Shown: piece after piece, positions 8,116-18,106 of the stretch
Numbering within the stretch: the first letter of the stretch is position 1
How the letters are laid out: each line of letters opens with the position of its first letter
Source of the DNA: an uncultured Roseobacter sp.
GTDB taxonomy: Bacteria > Pseudomonadota > Alphaproteobacteria > Rhodobacterales > Rhodobacteraceae
Length of the DNA stretch: 64,000 nucleotides
Direction: 5' to 3'
Assembly (NCBI RefSeq): GCF_947495275.1
Contig: NZ_CANLYL010000006.1
Location: 1 to 64,000, forward strand
Notes under the pieces: generated by a model
What the model was told of the DNA's origin: nothing
What the model saw: only the letters and a program-made list of their open reading frames with translations
Databases searched by the model: none
Program-made: the position numbers and the translations under genes

Positions 8116-9627
8116 ATGGAATTCATCTTCTATTTCGGCGATGTCTTTACACCCATCAACTTTGGGCTGCTCTTGCTGGGCACCATTGGCGGGCTCATCC
8201 TGGGGGCGACGCCCGGGTTATCACCCACCATGGCCGTGGCCTTGCTCATTCCATTTACGTTTCAACTTGAGGCGGCGCAGGGCCTCATTCTGCTGGGTGC
8301 GGCCTATACATCCACAGTGGCGGGCGGTGCAGTCTCGGCCATATTGCTGAAAATTCCCGGTGCTCCGGCGAACATCGCCACAACGCTCGACGGCCACACA
8401 ATGGCGCAAAAAGGCGAGGGGGCCAAAGCGCTGCAATTGTCATTTCTGTCCTCGGCTGTCGGGGGGATATTCGGTGTTCTCTTGCTGATCTTTCTGACGC
8501 CTGTGCTGGCGAAATGGGCTCTGGCCTTTGGTCCCAGTCATCTCTTCTGGCTGGCGATCCTCGGGGTAACTGTCATCGGGTCTCTGGATTCGCGTTCGGT
8601 GGTGAAGGGGTTGCTTTCGGGGTGTATCGGCTTGTGGCTGGCCACAATCGGTTTTGATGACATCATGGGCGCGCAGCGGTTCATCTTCCACCCGGCCCTT
8701 GGAGGCGGCATCAATATCATTGCGGCATTGATCGGGCTTTTTGCCATCCCGCAGGTGATCACCATGTTCGCCAAAGGCCGCCGGAACGATGGTGCGGAAG
8801 TCATTCAGGTTCAAAAACACCCGATTTCCGGCGCGATAACGGAATTGATGCGCAACAAGCGCGCCATGAGCATCGGGACCCTGACAGGCTCCGTCATCGG
8901 CCTGATCCCGGGTGTCGGCGGGCAGATCGCCGGGCTTGTTGCCTACGACCAATCCAAGAAGTTCAGCCCTGATCGTGACAAATTCGGCACCGGCCATCCC
9001 GAAGGTCTTGTCGCGGCGGAATCGGCAAACAACGCGATGGTTGGCCCGTCGCTGGTGCCGTTGCTGACCCTTTCGATCCCCGGCTCGCCCACGGCGGCAG
9101 TGCTGTTGGGCGGGCTGCTGATCCATGGCATTTTCCCAGGCACCGACCTTTTCGACAATCACCCGGATGTGGCCTGGACATTCATCAATTCGATGCTGAT
9201 CGGCCAGATACTGATGTGTATTTTTGGTCTCTATGTGGCCGGCATGGCAGCGCGCGTGGCTCAGGTGCCGCAAAGCGTGATGGCTGCGGTGGTTCTGGGT
9301 CTTGCGGTCTTTGGCAGCTACTCGGTGCAGTCCAGCATGGGAGATGTCTACGTCATGGCCGGGCTTGGCGTGATGATGTACTTCCTCGAACGCTTTGGCT
9401 TTTCCGCCGCCCCACTGGTGCTGGGTCTGATCCTCGGACCCATTGCTGAGGCGAATTTCATCCAGGGCAGCATGATCGCCACTGCAACAGATGGAATGGG
9501 TCCCTATTTCCTCGGCGGCGCGCTCAACCTCTTCCTGATCGCGGTGGTCATCGCCTCGATTTTCTACTCCGCTTACATGGAGTTACGCAGCCGTCGCTAC
9601 ACCTCCAAAGAGGAGATCATGGCATGA
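8116..9627 (+). CDS. tctA: TTT transporter large membrane subunit (TctA family)
   Basis: A 503-residue protein with about 11-12 hydrophobic helices. It has the TctA hallmarks GATPGLSPTMA (residues 30-40) and a second, inverted-half motif around GLIPGVGGQIAGL, plus LSIPGSPTAAVLLGGL. This is the translocating subunit of a tripartite tricarboxylate transporter. It overlaps tctB by ATGA and heads an operon with CoA-linked enzymes, so the substrate is probably a small carboxylate such as sulfoacetate rather than citrate (inference from context). Confidence 0.9.
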   Translation: MEFIFYFGDVFTPINFGLLLLGTIGGLILGATPGLSPTMAVALLIPFTFQLEAAQGLILLGAAYTSTVAGGAVSAILLKIPGAPANIATTLDGHTMAQKGEGAKALQLSFLSSAVGGIFGVLLLIFLTPVLAKWALAFGPSHLFWLAILGVTVIGSLDSRSVVKGLLSGCIGLWLATIGFDDIMGAQRFIFHPALGGGINIIAALIGLFAIPQVITMFAKGRRNDGAEVIQVQKHPISGAITELMRNKRAMSIGTLTGSVIGLIPGVGGQIAGLVAYDQSKKFSPDRDKFGTGHPEGLVAAESANNAMVGPSLVPLLTLSIPGSPTAAVLLGGLLIHGIFPGTDLFDNHPDVAWTFINSMLIGQILMCIFGLYVAGMAARVAQVPQSVMAAVVLGLAVFGSYSVQSSMGDVYVMAGLGVMMYFLERFGFSAAPLVLGLILGPIAEANFIQGSMIATATDGMGPYFLGGALNLFLIAVVIASIFYSAYMELRSRRYTSKEEIMA

Positions 9628-10094
9628 GTGATATCAGCTTGCCGCGTGTTCAGCACATCATAGGGTCGGGGATCGTGGCCGCCGTCGGCATCTGGGTCGC
9701 CTATGTCAGCTACACCCAGCAACCGTCCGAAGCCTTTTTGTTTCCGCGCCTGATCGCGACTGTCTTTGTCGTTCTGGCCCTCTGGACATTTGCCAAAGCC
9801 TGTCTCGGCTGGACCAAGGTTGGCAACGGCATTTCCGCCAGGCAGCTCCGAAATCTGGCACCGGGTTTGATCATCGCCCTGATCTACATCTTCTGGGCGG
9901 CCAAGGGATTGGGGTTTTATACCGCAACCTCCATCGCCTTTTTTATTCTGTTGAGCCTTTACGATCCGGCACCACACGGCGTGCTCAAATCCTGGCTCAA
10001 ACGCATCATCATCACGGCCTGCTTTATGGCTGTCATGTACGGTCTCTTCGCCTTGCTGCTGAAAGTCTACACACCGCGAGAGATATATTTCTGA
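9624..10094 (+). CDS. tctB: TTT transporter small membrane subunit (TctB family)
   Basis: A 156-residue protein with about four to five membrane helices. The family is poorly conserved, and the call rests on length, hydropathy and position between the TctA and TctC genes, coupled to tctA by a 4-bp overlap. It works with the large subunit in the inner membrane. Confidence 0.85.
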   Translation: MSDISLPRVQHIIGSGIVAAVGIWVAYVSYTQQPSEAFLFPRLIATVFVVLALWTFAKACLGWTKVGNGISARQLRNLAPGLIIALIYIFWAAKGLGFYTATSIAFFILLSLYDPAPHGVLKSWLKRIIITACFMAVMYGLFALLLKVYTPREIYF

Positions 10095-10132
10095 ACCGCA
10101 AACAGCGGCAGATCATTTTGGGAGGAACTACC

Positions 10133-11101
10133 ATGAAGAAACTACTCGCAGGGGCCGCCATTGCCCTAATGGGACTGACCACGACCGCGACGGCGGATGG
10201 TCACGCAAACTACCCAGACCGACCGATCATGATGATGGTCAGCTACGGAGCCGGGGGGGCCACGGATTTTCAAGCGCGCATCGTGACGATGACCGCCGGG
10301 AACGAGGATGCGCTCGGCATGCCGATCGCGATCCTCAACAAACCGGGCGCAGGGGGCCGTGTCGGCTGGAACTGGCTTGCCGGTCAGGCCGAAGCGGATG
10401 GTTATACGCTTGGTGCATATAACGTTCCGCATTTCATCGCACAGTCGATCAAGGGCGGTGTCGAGTATTCGGCGGACAGTTTCGAGCCCATCGCCAATTG
10501 GGGCGCGGATCCCGCCGTGCTGGTTGTCGGCGCGGACAGCGAATTCAACACGCTTCAGGATGTGGTCGATTTTGCCAAGGGCAATCCAGGTAAGCTGACC
10601 ACCTCGGGCGCGGGGCTTTTCGTCGGTCACCACATTGCCGCACTGCAAATGGAAAAAGCGGGCGATATGAAAATGGCCTATATCCCGACAAAAGGCGGTG
10701 GTGCTGCGGCCATGAAAGCGGTGATTGCAGGCGAAGTCATGGCTGGTATCAATAACCTTAGCGATGCTTTCCGTGCGCGTGAGGCGGGCAATGTCAAAAT
10801 CCTCGCGGTCGCCGATCTGGAGCGGAACGACTTTTTGCCGGATGTTCCCACGATGATGGAAGGTGGTCTGGATGTCGACAATGCCTCTGTAAACTTTCGC
10901 GGCGTGATGGTGCCCAAGGGTACGCCGCAGGGGATCATCGACAAGCTTGCAGAAACGGTTCCGACCATGTTCGAGAACAGCCGCGTCGCGGGCAAGATGA
11001 AAGCGGGCGGATCGCCCATGCACATCATGACCCGCGACGAGGTTCTGGCCATGTGGGCCGCGCGCGAAGAAACGCTGAAAGAACTGCTGGCCGGTTTGTA
11101 A
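10133..11101 (+). CDS. tctC: TTT transporter substrate-binding protein (TctC family)
   Basis: A 322-residue periplasmic binding protein. The start at 10133 is chosen because GGGAGGA lies 6-7 bp upstream and the protein then begins with a clean signal peptide (MKKLLAGAAIALMGL...ATA). Typical TctC features follow: YPDRPIMMMVSYGAGGATDFQAR near the N terminus, and NKPGAGGRVGWNWLA. It captures the substrate for TctAB. A strong hairpin follows the gene before the dehydrogenase gene, which may let this subunit be made in excess. Confidence 0.9.
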   Translation: MKKLLAGAAIALMGLTTTATADGHANYPDRPIMMMVSYGAGGATDFQARIVTMTAGNEDALGMPIAILNKPGAGGRVGWNWLAGQAEADGYTLGAYNVPHFIAQSIKGGVEYSADSFEPIANWGADPAVLVVGADSEFNTLQDVVDFAKGNPGKLTTSGAGLFVGHHIAALQMEKAGDMKMAYIPTKGGGAAAMKAVIAGEVMAGINNLSDAFRAREAGNVKILAVADLERNDFLPDVPTMMEGGLDVDNASVNFRGVMVPKGTPQGIIDKLAETVPTMFENSRVAGKMKAGGSPMHIMTRDEVLAMWAAREETLKELLAGL

Positions 11102-11109
11102 TCTACGCC

Positions 11110-11137
11110 GTCCCCATCCGGTCAGCCGGGTGGGGAC
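11110..11137 (+). terminator. Intercistronic stem-loop after tctC
   Basis: GTCCCCATCCGG (11110-11121) pairs with CCGGGTGGGGAC (11126-11137) across a 4-nt loop, giving 12 pairs with one G-U. No T-run follows, so an attenuator or 3'-end stabiliser is more likely than a full terminator. Confidence 0.6.
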
Positions 11138-11158
11138 CCCCTTCAGAGGAACATGCAA

Positions 11159-12562
11159 ATGAACGTCCATGATGATCTTGCCGAGGTTGATGCCATTGTT
11201 GCAAGGGCGCGCCACGCGCAAAAAGCTTATGAGGTCGGTGGATCGCAGGCCCGTTACGACCGAGCTGCACAGGCCGCTGCCTGGGCCATCATGGAACCCA
11301 CCCGTAACCGCCATCTTGCGGAGCTTGCGGTCGAGACAACCGGCCTCGGCAACGTGCCGGACAAGATCACCAAGAACCATCGCAAAACCTTGGGTCTGAT
11401 GCGCGATATTGCGCCGGCCAAGACATACGGCGTGATCGCCGATGACCCGGAAACAGGTATCACCGAAATCGCCCGCCCGATGGGTGTGATCGGCGCCGTC
11501 GTGCCCTCCACAAATCCCGCGGCGACGCCGGCCAACAACATCATCAACGCTTTGAAATGTGGCAATGCCATTGTCCTGTCGCCGTCACCCAAGGGCGTGC
11601 CCGCCTGCGAGACCCTGCTGAAATACGTTCACGCGGAATTCGACAAGATTGGCGAAGACCATGATCTGGTGCAGATGGTGCCGGGCAAGGGCAGTAAGGA
11701 GAAGACTCAGCGTCTGTTGGAAACCACCGATCTGATCGTCGTGACGGGGTCGCAGAATAACGTCAAACGGGCCTATACCTCTGGCACGCCCGCGCTTGCC
11801 GTTGGTGCAGGCAATGTCACCGTGATCGTTGACGAAACCTGCGATCTGAAAGCAGCGGCAGAGAAGATCACGGCGTCCAAGACCTTCGACAACGCCACAT
11901 CCTGTTCGTCGGAAAACGCGATTGTGGTCGTTGATGAAATCTACGACGCATTTGTTGCGGAACTGGCGAAAGCTGGGGGGGCTTTGGTAAAGAACGAAGG
12001 TCGTATCGTTGCCGCGCTTTGGCCCGACGGGCATCTCAATCGCGCGGTAATCGCGCAGGATGCCGACAAGATGCTGCAAGCACTGGGATTGACGCAGGAG
12101 GTCCCGGCAGAAACCAAATTCCTCGCGGTTGAGACCTCGGGCATCGGCCATGAACACCCGTTATCTGGAGAGAAGCTGTCACGTGTGGCAGCACTCTATC
12201 GTGCGGCAGATTTTTCCGATGCCGTGACCGTTGCCGGGAAAATTCTCGCCCATCAGGGAGCAGGACATTCCATTGGTCTGCACTCGCGAAAGGATGATCG
12301 GGCTTTGCAACTGGGTAGGGCCATTCCGACCTGTCGCGTGATCGTCAATCAGGCGCATTGTTTCGCGACCGGCGGGGCTTTTAACAATGGAATGCCCTTT
12401 TCGCTCTCCATGGGCTGCGGATCATGGGGCGGAAACTCTATTGATGACAACCTGCATTGGCGGCATTTCTTGCAAACGACAAAAGTCATTCGCGAAATTC
12501 CGCCGCGCGAGCCAGAAGTTGCAGACATCTTCGGCGACTACTGGGAAGTCGCTGGTCAATGA
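11159..12562 (+). CDS. sauS: Acylating aldehyde dehydrogenase, sulfoacetaldehyde type
   Basis: A 467-residue CoA-acylating aldehyde dehydrogenase. It has a Rossmann NAD domain, the PSTNPAATPANN segment typical of the acylating branch, and a nucleophilic cysteine in NATSCSSENA (about residue 249). Closest in pattern to SauS, which reduces sulfoacetyl-CoA to sulfoacetaldehyde. The start at 11159 gives GAGGA a better spacing than the ATG six bases upstream. The stop overlaps the ligase start by ATGA. A bimetabolic role with another short acyl-CoA cannot be excluded from sequence alone. Confidence 0.75.
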   Translation: MNVHDDLAEVDAIVARARHAQKAYEVGGSQARYDRAAQAAAWAIMEPTRNRHLAELAVETTGLGNVPDKITKNHRKTLGLMRDIAPAKTYGVIADDPETGITEIARPMGVIGAVVPSTNPAATPANNIINALKCGNAIVLSPSPKGVPACETLLKYVHAEFDKIGEDHDLVQMVPGKGSKEKTQRLLETTDLIVVTGSQNNVKRAYTSGTPALAVGAGNVTVIVDETCDLKAAAEKITASKTFDNATSCSSENAIVVVDEIYDAFVAELAKAGGALVKNEGRIVAALWPDGHLNRAVIAQDADKMLQALGLTQEVPAETKFLAVETSGIGHEHPLSGEKLSRVAALYRAADFSDAVTVAGKILAHQGAGHSIGLHSRKDDRALQLGRAIPTCRVIVNQAHCFATGGAFNNGMPFSLSMGCGSWGGNSIDDNLHWRHFLQTTKVIREIPPREPEVADIFGDYWEVAGQ

Positions 12563-14046
12563 TCTTCGCGCCGGATACGCCCCCAAAGGGGACGCTGCGC
12601 GACTGGATTGATCATCGCGCCGCGAACGGTGGGACAGCGTTTGTCTTCTGGGATGACTCTGAAGGATTGGATTGGAAGTCTCTTCAGGCTGAAGCCAGAA
12701 AGATAGCCATGGCCCTCACGGCCCAAGGCCTTGAGAAGGGTGAAAGTGTCGCGATCCTCCAACCTAACGGCCGCGAAGGCGTGCTGGCTTTTTATGGTGC
12801 GGTCTACGGCGGGTTCCGCGCCACCATGATCAACCTTGCGGCTGGTCAGGATGCGATTTCCTATGCACTGGAGCATAGTGAAGCGAAGGTCGCGATCGTC
12901 CATGACAGCGTCCGGTCGCTTTTTGACGCCACACGGCCTGGAGCGATGGCAACGATGGATGTATCTGTCGCGGTGATTGACGCGAAATTACACGACGTGG
13001 CGCCATCGGATCATGCGCTGTTGATGTACACATCCGGTACGACAGGTCGGCCAAAAGGGGTTGTGCATACACAGTCAAGCCTGCTTGCCGGCGGGTGGAC
13101 CACGGCAATTGCCCATGACCTTTCGCCTCGGGACCGTGCACTCTGCGTTCTGCCCATTTGCCATATCAACGGATTATGTGTGACTGTCATTGGGGCTCTC
13201 GTTTCGGGCGGTTCGGTTGCGATGTGCCCAAAATTCTCGGTCAGCGGATTCTGGACACAGGTCAGTGAAATGGGTGCCACCTGGTTCTCCGTGGTTCCGA
13301 CGATCATCTCCCATCTGCTCCATGCAAAGGGCGCACCGGGCGCAGAAACCATGGATCGGCTGCGGTTTGGCCGTTCGGCTTCTTCTGCTTTGGCGCCGGA
13401 TGTCCAAAGCGCCTTTGAAAAGAGGTTCAATGTTCCCATCATTGAGACCATGGGATTGACTGAAACTGCAGCCCAGATCCTGTCCAACCCGCTGCCCCCG
13501 GGCATACGCAAAATCGGGTCTCCGGGAATTGCATATGGCAATGAGGTTGCAATTCTTGCGCCCGATCTGACCGAATGTCCTTGTGATACAGAGGGCGAAA
13601 TTGCGGTTCGTGGGCCCAATGTGATGCTCGAATATCTCAAGAACCCCGATGCCACCAATGGGACCTTCGCGGACGGTTGGCTGCGTACCGGTGATCTGGG
13701 GAAAAAAGACGCGGATGGATATCTGTTCGTCACCGGGCGGCTCAAGGAGTTGATCATCAAGGGGGGGGAGAACATCGCCCCGCGCGAGATTGATGAGGCG
13801 CTTTATTCGCATGGTGATGTCATTGAAGCGGCTGCATTTGCGCGCCCCTGCAAGACATATGGTGAGCGGGTGGAGGCTGCTGTTCGGGTCCGGGAGGGGT
13901 CGTGCCTGACAAACGATGACCTCGTGGACATCTGCGTGCAGAAACTTGGCAGATTCAAAGCCCCTGACCGCATTCATTTCTTGCCGGAACTGCCCAAAGG
14001 CCCGTCAGGGAAAATTCAGCGACTGAAGTTGCTTGCGGTCACCTGA
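12559..14046 (+). CDS. sauT: AMP-forming acyl-CoA ligase, sulfoacetate type
   Basis: A 495-residue ANL-superfamily ligase. It has the P-loop YTSGTTGRPKG (about 157-167), the adenine-binding TMGLTET, the YLFVTGRLKELI hinge and the C-terminal catalytic lysine in GPSGKIQR. It is coupled to the acylating dehydrogenase by a 4-bp overlap, so the pair would activate a carboxylate to its CoA thioester and reduce it to the aldehyde. With the TTT transporter this matches sulfoacetate use (SauT). The oxalyl-CoA-synthetase-like subfamily is the main alternative. Confidence 0.7.
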   Translation: MIFAPDTPPKGTLRDWIDHRAANGGTAFVFWDDSEGLDWKSLQAEARKIAMALTAQGLEKGESVAILQPNGREGVLAFYGAVYGGFRATMINLAAGQDAISYALEHSEAKVAIVHDSVRSLFDATRPGAMATMDVSVAVIDAKLHDVAPSDHALLMYTSGTTGRPKGVVHTQSSLLAGGWTTAIAHDLSPRDRALCVLPICHINGLCVTVIGALVSGGSVAMCPKFSVSGFWTQVSEMGATWFSVVPTIISHLLHAKGAPGAETMDRLRFGRSASSALAPDVQSAFEKRFNVPIIETMGLTETAAQILSNPLPPGIRKIGSPGIAYGNEVAILAPDLTECPCDTEGEIAVRGPNVMLEYLKNPDATNGTFADGWLRTGDLGKKDADGYLFVTGRLKELIIKGGENIAPREIDEALYSHGDVIEAAAFARPCKTYGERVEAAVRVREGSCLTNDDLVDICVQKLGRFKAPDRIHFLPELPKGPSGKIQRLKLLAVT

Positions 14047-14058
14047 TCGACGACATCG

Positions 14059-14811
14059 TCAGATGGTTCTGAAAGTGAAGACAATCGTCATTGCCACTCC
14101 GACACAGATCACGATTGACCTGATGACCCGCGCGGATAGCCTGCGGGCCAGCAATGCGCCACAATACCCTCCGACGGTCGCTGATACCATCATCAGCAGA
14201 GCCTGTGGCCAGTAAATTATTCCCGCCAGGGCGAAAGTGACCACTGAGGCTGCGGAAAGAATGAATGACATCGCGTTTTTGAGACCGTTCATAACGTTGA
14301 GATCCCGGACACCCAGCGTCGAAAACAGCGCCAGCAGAATGATACCGAGGCCACCGTTGAAATAGCCGCCATAGATACAGACGATCAGGGTGCTGAGCGT
14401 ACCTAGGTTTCCAGTCGTTTGCGAACGCCGTTCAGCCCAGTTTGAGATGCGTTTGCCCAATGCAAAGACCAGTGTTGCGAAACCTAGCAGCCATGGGACC
14501 ACTGCAGAAAACACAGTCGCGGGCGTCACCAGCAACAACAGCGAACCCAGAACGCCGCCAAGTACGGACAAGCCCAGAAGCGCGCTCAAATGTCTGCGCG
14601 GGTAAAGGCGTAGTTCATCCAGATATCCCAACGCACCGCTTAGATAACCCGGAAAGACGGCCACGGCGCTTGTCGCGTTGGCGGGGATGGTTGGCACACC
14701 TGCAAACACGAGTGCAGGGAAAGTCAGAAAACTGCCGCCTCCGGCAATTGCATTGATGACGCCCGCGAGAAATCCGGCAGATGTCAGAAGGCATATTTCA
14801 AAGATTGTCAA
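14059..14811 (-). CDS. TauE/SafE-type sulfite or anion exporter
   Basis: A 250-residue membrane protein with about eight helices in two related halves. Each half has a glycine-rich loop: GVINAIAGGGSFLTFPAL near the N terminus and GGYFNGGLGIILLALF in the second half. TSUP-family proteins of this kind export sulfite released by sulfonate catabolism. It converges on the ligase gene with a 12-bp gap, which fits disposal of sulfite from sulfoacetaldehyde breakdown. The sulfoacetaldehyde acetyltransferase itself is not in the window. Confidence 0.75.
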   Translation of the reverse strand: MTIFEICLLTSAGFLAGVINAIAGGGSFLTFPALVFAGVPTIPANATSAVAVFPGYLSGALGYLDELRLYPRRHLSALLGLSVLGGVLGSLLLLVTPATVFSAVVPWLLGFATLVFALGKRISNWAERRSQTTGNLGTLSTLIVCIYGGYFNGGLGIILLALFSTLGVRDLNVMNGLKNAMSFILSAASVVTFALAGIIYWPQALLMMVSATVGGYCGALLARRLSARVIRSIVICVGVAMTIVFTFRTI

Positions 14812-14936
14812 AGAGAGGTCTCAGATTGTGTGTTGATTTGGGAAGCGTTGCCGCAGATGCCAGTGAGTTTTGAAATCGCCGTTGACCTCGGGTTTTGCAA
14901 CTCCAAATCGACTTGGACTTAAAAACCGAGGCCTGT

Positions 14937-16088
14937 CTATTGCGGATGACCAGCGCGCACCTGTCTGGCAATGACAACACGTTGAACGTCTGAGGCGCCT
15001 TCATAGATGCGCAACGCTCTGATGTCGCGATAGAGACGTTCCACCGTTTCCCCCGATTTTACACCGTCGCCACCGTGAAGCTGTACCGCTTTGTCGATCA
15101 CGCTCTGCGCCCGATCTGTTGCAAAGAGTTTGGCCATCGCGGCCTCACGGGTCACGCGTGGCGCGCCGCTATCCTTGGTCCAGGCCGCGCGGTAGACCAA
15201 CAGCGCCGCGGCATCTATGTCCAGCGCCATGTCGGCGATATGGCCTTGGACCATTTGCAAATTAAACAATGGGGCCCCCTGAATCTGCCGGGTTTCGACA
15301 CGTGTCAATGTTTCGTCCAAGGCCCGCCGGGCGAACCCCAAAGCGGCAGCAGCGACGGTTGATCGGAAAACATCCAGGACCGACATGGCGATGGTGAAAC
15401 CCCGTCCGCGCTCTCCGATCAAGGCCGCTGCCGGAACGCGGCAGTCGCTGAAGCGCAGGGTGGCGAGCGGGTGGGGGGCAATGGTTTCCAAACGTTCCGT
15501 TACTTCGAAGCCGGGCAAATCTGGCGTGACAATAAAGGCAGATAGCCCCTTGGCACCCGGTGCTTCACCGGTACGGGCAAAGACGGTGTAGACATCCGCA
15601 ATGCCGCCGTTGGAAATCCAGGTTTTTTCGCCGTTCAATACATAGTGAGCGCCGTCGCGTTCTGCTGTCATCGTAGAATTGGCGACGTCCGATCCGGAGC
15701 CCGGCTCGGTGAGGGCAAAGGCGGCGATGGCCTCTCCGGAGCGGGTTTTCGGCAACCATTCCGCCCGTTGATCGGGTGAGCCAAAAAGGGAAATCGCACC
15801 CGAACCCAACCCCTGCATTGCAAAGGCGAAATCCGCCAAACTGTCATGACGCGCCAGCGTTTCGCGGATCAGGCAGAGACTGCGCACATCCAGCACGCCT
15901 CGTTCCGAGCCCGAATGGGTGAGAAACCCGCCTTCTCCGAGACGTGTCACCAAAACCCGACAAGCAGCGTCGGTATCCCCGTGATCGACATCTCCCAAGG
16001 CGGATTGCGACCAATCCTCCAGCTTCGCGGCCAGGGCGCGATGCCGGTCTTCCAGAAAAGGCCATTGAAGAAAGGATTTATCTGCCAT
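14937..16088 (-). CDS. Acyl-CoA dehydrogenase family protein
   Basis: A 383-residue flavoprotein with the standard three-domain ACAD fold: [15 protein letters not shown] (FAD/acyl-CoA loop), [20 protein letters not shown], and the C-terminal [20 protein letters not shown] block. The ATG at 16088 shares one base with the preceding stop (TGATG). It is the last gene of a coupled operon with an enoyl-CoA hydratase and a 2-aminobenzoyl-CoA-type monooxygenase, so it probably acts on a dearomatised or ring-opened CoA thioester. Substrate unknown. Confidence 0.85.
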   Translation of the reverse strand: MADKSFLQWPFLEDRHRALAAKLEDWSQSALGDVDHGDTDAACRVLVTRLGEGGFLTHSGSERGVLDVRSLCLIRETLARHDSLADFAFAMQGLGSGAISLFGSPDQRAEWLPKTRSGEAIAAFALTEPGSGSDVANSTMTAERDGAHYVLNGEKTWISNGGIADVYTVFARTGEAPGAKGLSAFIVTPDLPGFEVTERLETIAPHPLATLRFSDCRVPAAALIGERGRGFTIAMSVLDVFRSTVAAAALGFARRALDETLTRVETRQIQGAPLFNLQMVQGHIADMALDIDAAALLVYRAAWTKDSGAPRVTREAAMAKLFATDRAQSVIDKAVQLHGGDGVKSGETVERLYRDIRALRIYEGASDVQRVVIARQVRAGHPQ

Positions 16089-16888
16089 CAATCGCCCTCA
16101 AAGACAGGTTTTTCTTTGGCCACAAAGGCATGGTAGGCCCGGTGAAAATCCTGCCCCTGCATGCAGATGGCCTGCGCCTGCGCCTCAGCCTCGATGGCCT
16201 GCTCGATGGACATCGACCACTCCTGCGCCAGCATGGTCTTGGTCATCATATTTGCAAAACCCGGACCGTCCGCGATGCGACGCGCAAGCGCATTGGCTTC
16301 CTGGGTCAGCTGGTCTGTCGCTACGATCTTGTTGAAAAATCCCCAGGCATGACCCTCCTCGGCAGTCATGGAGCGCCCCAGATATAGAAGTTCCGCAGCC
16401 CGCCCCTGACCAATGATCCGTGGCAGAATGGCACAAGCCCCCATGTCACATCCTGCCAACCCGACACGGTTGAAGAGAAAAGCGGTTTTGGAGTCCGGGG
16501 TTGTTATGCGCAGATCGCTGGCCATCGCGATTATCGCGCCTGCACCTGCGCAGACACCATCTACCGCGGCGATGACCGGTTTGCCGCAATTGACCATCGC
16601 CTTGACCAGATCGCCGGTCATCCGCGTAAAGGTCAAAAGCTCTTTCATACTCATCTTTGTCAATGGACCGATAATATCATGAACGTCCCCGCCCGAGCTG
16701 AAATTGCCGCCATTAGGCGCAAAAACGACGGCGTTCACATCCTCTGCGTAATGCAGGTCCCGAAACCAGTCTCGCAATTCTGCGTAGCTCTCCAGTGTCA
16801 GCGGGTTTTTCCGTTCAGGCCGGTCCAGAGAGATCCTGGCGATACCCTCCGATACGGTGCAATTGAAGTGAGAGACGTCGCTGCGCAT
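16088..16888 (-). CDS. Enoyl-CoA hydratase/isomerase family protein
   Basis: A 266-residue crotonase-fold protein with the oxyanion-hole segments [10 protein letters not shown] and [16 protein letters not shown]. The ATG at 16888 is used in preference to a TTG six codons upstream. It lies one base from the MarR stop and abuts the acyl-CoA dehydrogenase start, so all are co-translated. In 2-aminobenzoyl-CoA and related aerobic CoA routes such hydratases act in ring opening or the beta-oxidation-like steps. Confidence 0.85.
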   Translation of the reverse strand: MRSDVSHFNCTVSEGIARISLDRPERKNPLTLESYAELRDWFRDLHYAEDVNAVVFAPNGGNFSSGGDVHDIIGPLTKMSMKELLTFTRMTGDLVKAMVNCGKPVIAAVDGVCAGAGAIIAMASDLRITTPDSKTAFLFNRVGLAGCDMGACAILPRIIGQGRAAELLYLGRSMTAEEGHAWGFFNKIVATDQLTQEANALARRIADGPGFANMMTKTMLAQEWSMSIEQAIEAEAQAQAICMQGQDFHRAYHAFVAKEKPVFEGD

Positions 16889-16889
16889 G

Positions 16890-17366
16890 TCAATTCTGAT
16901 CCTCAAGTGATTGGCTGAGGTGATCCAGCCGCTGGATCATTCCCTCAATGTCGTTCTCATCCAGATCGCACAAAATGCCGCTGATCCAACTTTCATGTGC
17001 CTCAGCGTGTTCAGCAAAGACTTCACGTCCCTTGGGTGTCAATTGAACGAGATTGGCGCGACGGTCACCCGGTATCGATCGGCGCGATGCAAGGCCCTCT
17101 TCGGTCAGCTTGTCCACGATGCCAGTGATGTTTCCGTTGGAGACCCGCAGCCGCTTCGAAATTTCGCTCATTTTCAAACCGTCAGACGTGCGTGCCAACG
17201 CAGACATGACATCGAACCTTGGCAGGGTTGATCCGAATTCGCTGCGCAGTCTGCGTCGTATTTCGCCCTCGATCTGATTGCTGGTCTTCAGCAATTTCAG
17301 CCATAAGCGCAGACGTTCCTTGGAGAGGCTTTCACCGATGTCATGCGTGTCGCGGGCAGATGTCAT
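16890..17366 (-). CDS. MarR-family transcriptional regulator
   Basis: A 158-residue winged-helix regulator with the DNA-binding helices in [21 protein letters not shown] and the wing [16 protein letters not shown]. The start at 17366 has GGGAGG seven to eight bases upstream and overlaps the SDR stop by ATGA, although the open frame continues further. Being inside the operon it probably controls it, with a CoA-thioester ligand as is common for aromatic-CoA MarR proteins. A candidate operator lies at 20476-20487. Confidence 0.85.
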   Translation of the reverse strand: MTSARDTHDIGESLSKERLRLWLKLLKTSNQIEGEIRRRLRSEFGSTLPRFDVMSALARTSDGLKMSEISKRLRVSNGNITGIVDKLTEEGLASRRSIPGDRRANLVQLTPKGREVFAEHAEAHESWISGILCDLDENDIEGMIQRLDHLSQSLEDQN

Positions 17367-18106
17367 ATCTCGCCTCCCGAGAGTGACAGGGCGTGACCAT
17401 TGACCGAGCGGGCGGCGTCCGAACAGAGCCAAAGCACCGCCTCCGAGACCTCGTCGGTTGAGATCAAGCGCTTCTGCGGGTTCCCGGCGACCAACGACGC
17501 GCGTGCCTTTTGCTCGGACATGCCGGTGTTGTCGGCAATTGTCGCGATGGAACGATCCAGCATTGGTGTGTCGATGAACCCGGGGCAGATAGCATTTACG
17601 GTAATGCCGGAGGCCGCCAGTTCGATGGCGAGCGCCCGCGTCAACCCGACAACCCCATGCTTTGATGCGCAATAGGCCGCTACATAGGGGTACCCTTTCA
17701 GACCCGCAGTGGAGGCAATGGCGATCATGCGTCCCCAGCCTGCGGCCTTCATGTCCGGCAAAGCGGCTTGCCAGACATTTGCAACCCCGATCAGATTAAC
17801 CGACAGCATGGCCTGCATCTGCTCATTGGTCATTTTAGCGAAAGGCGCGCTTTGCGCGGCTCCGGCATTTGCAACAACTGCCGCAATCGGCCCGTGATCT
17901 TTTCGCGCGGCGCTGAAGGCATCTGCAACAGCCGCCGGATCGGTCACGTCGCAAATCTGATAGGGGAATTTCTGAGATTTCAAAGGCGCCTCACTGCGCC
18001 CCATGATTGTGACTTTGGCTCCGGCTTCGAAGAGGGTTTTGGCGGTTTCCGCCCCAACGCCCGTGCCGCCGCCAGTCACAATGACATGTTTGCCTGAAAT
18101 GCTCAT
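17363..18106 (-). CDS. SDR-family oxidoreductase
   Basis: A 247-residue classical short-chain dehydrogenase: nucleotide-binding [13 protein letters not shown], the NAG-like VANAGAAQ, and catalytic Ser-Tyr-Lys with YCASKHG. Resembles 3-hydroxyacyl-CoA-type dehydrogenases. It overlaps both neighbours by ATGA, so it is translated with the bifunctional monooxygenase and the MarR gene. It probably oxidises or reduces an alicyclic CoA intermediate made by that enzyme. Confidence 0.85.
   Translation of the reverse strand: MSISGKHVIVTGGGTGVGAETAKTLFEAGAKVTIMGRSEAPLKSQKFPYQICDVTDPAAVADAFSAARKDHGPIAAVVANAGAAQSAPFAKMTNEQMQAMLSVNLIGVANVWQAALPDMKAAGWGRMIAIASTAGLKGYPYVAAYCASKHGVVGLTRALAIELAASGITVNAICPGFIDTPMLDRSIATIADNTGMSEQKARASLVAGNPQKRLISTDEVSEAVLWLCSDAARSVNGHALSLSGGEI

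Noticed and set aside
8440-9273. 277-codon open frame antisense to tctA
   Set aside because: Low-complexity, charged product without family features; it is the shadow of a clear membrane protein gene.
10166-11380. 404-codon open frame antisense to tctC
   Set aside because: Spans a signal-peptide protein and the next gene's start; no recognisable domain.
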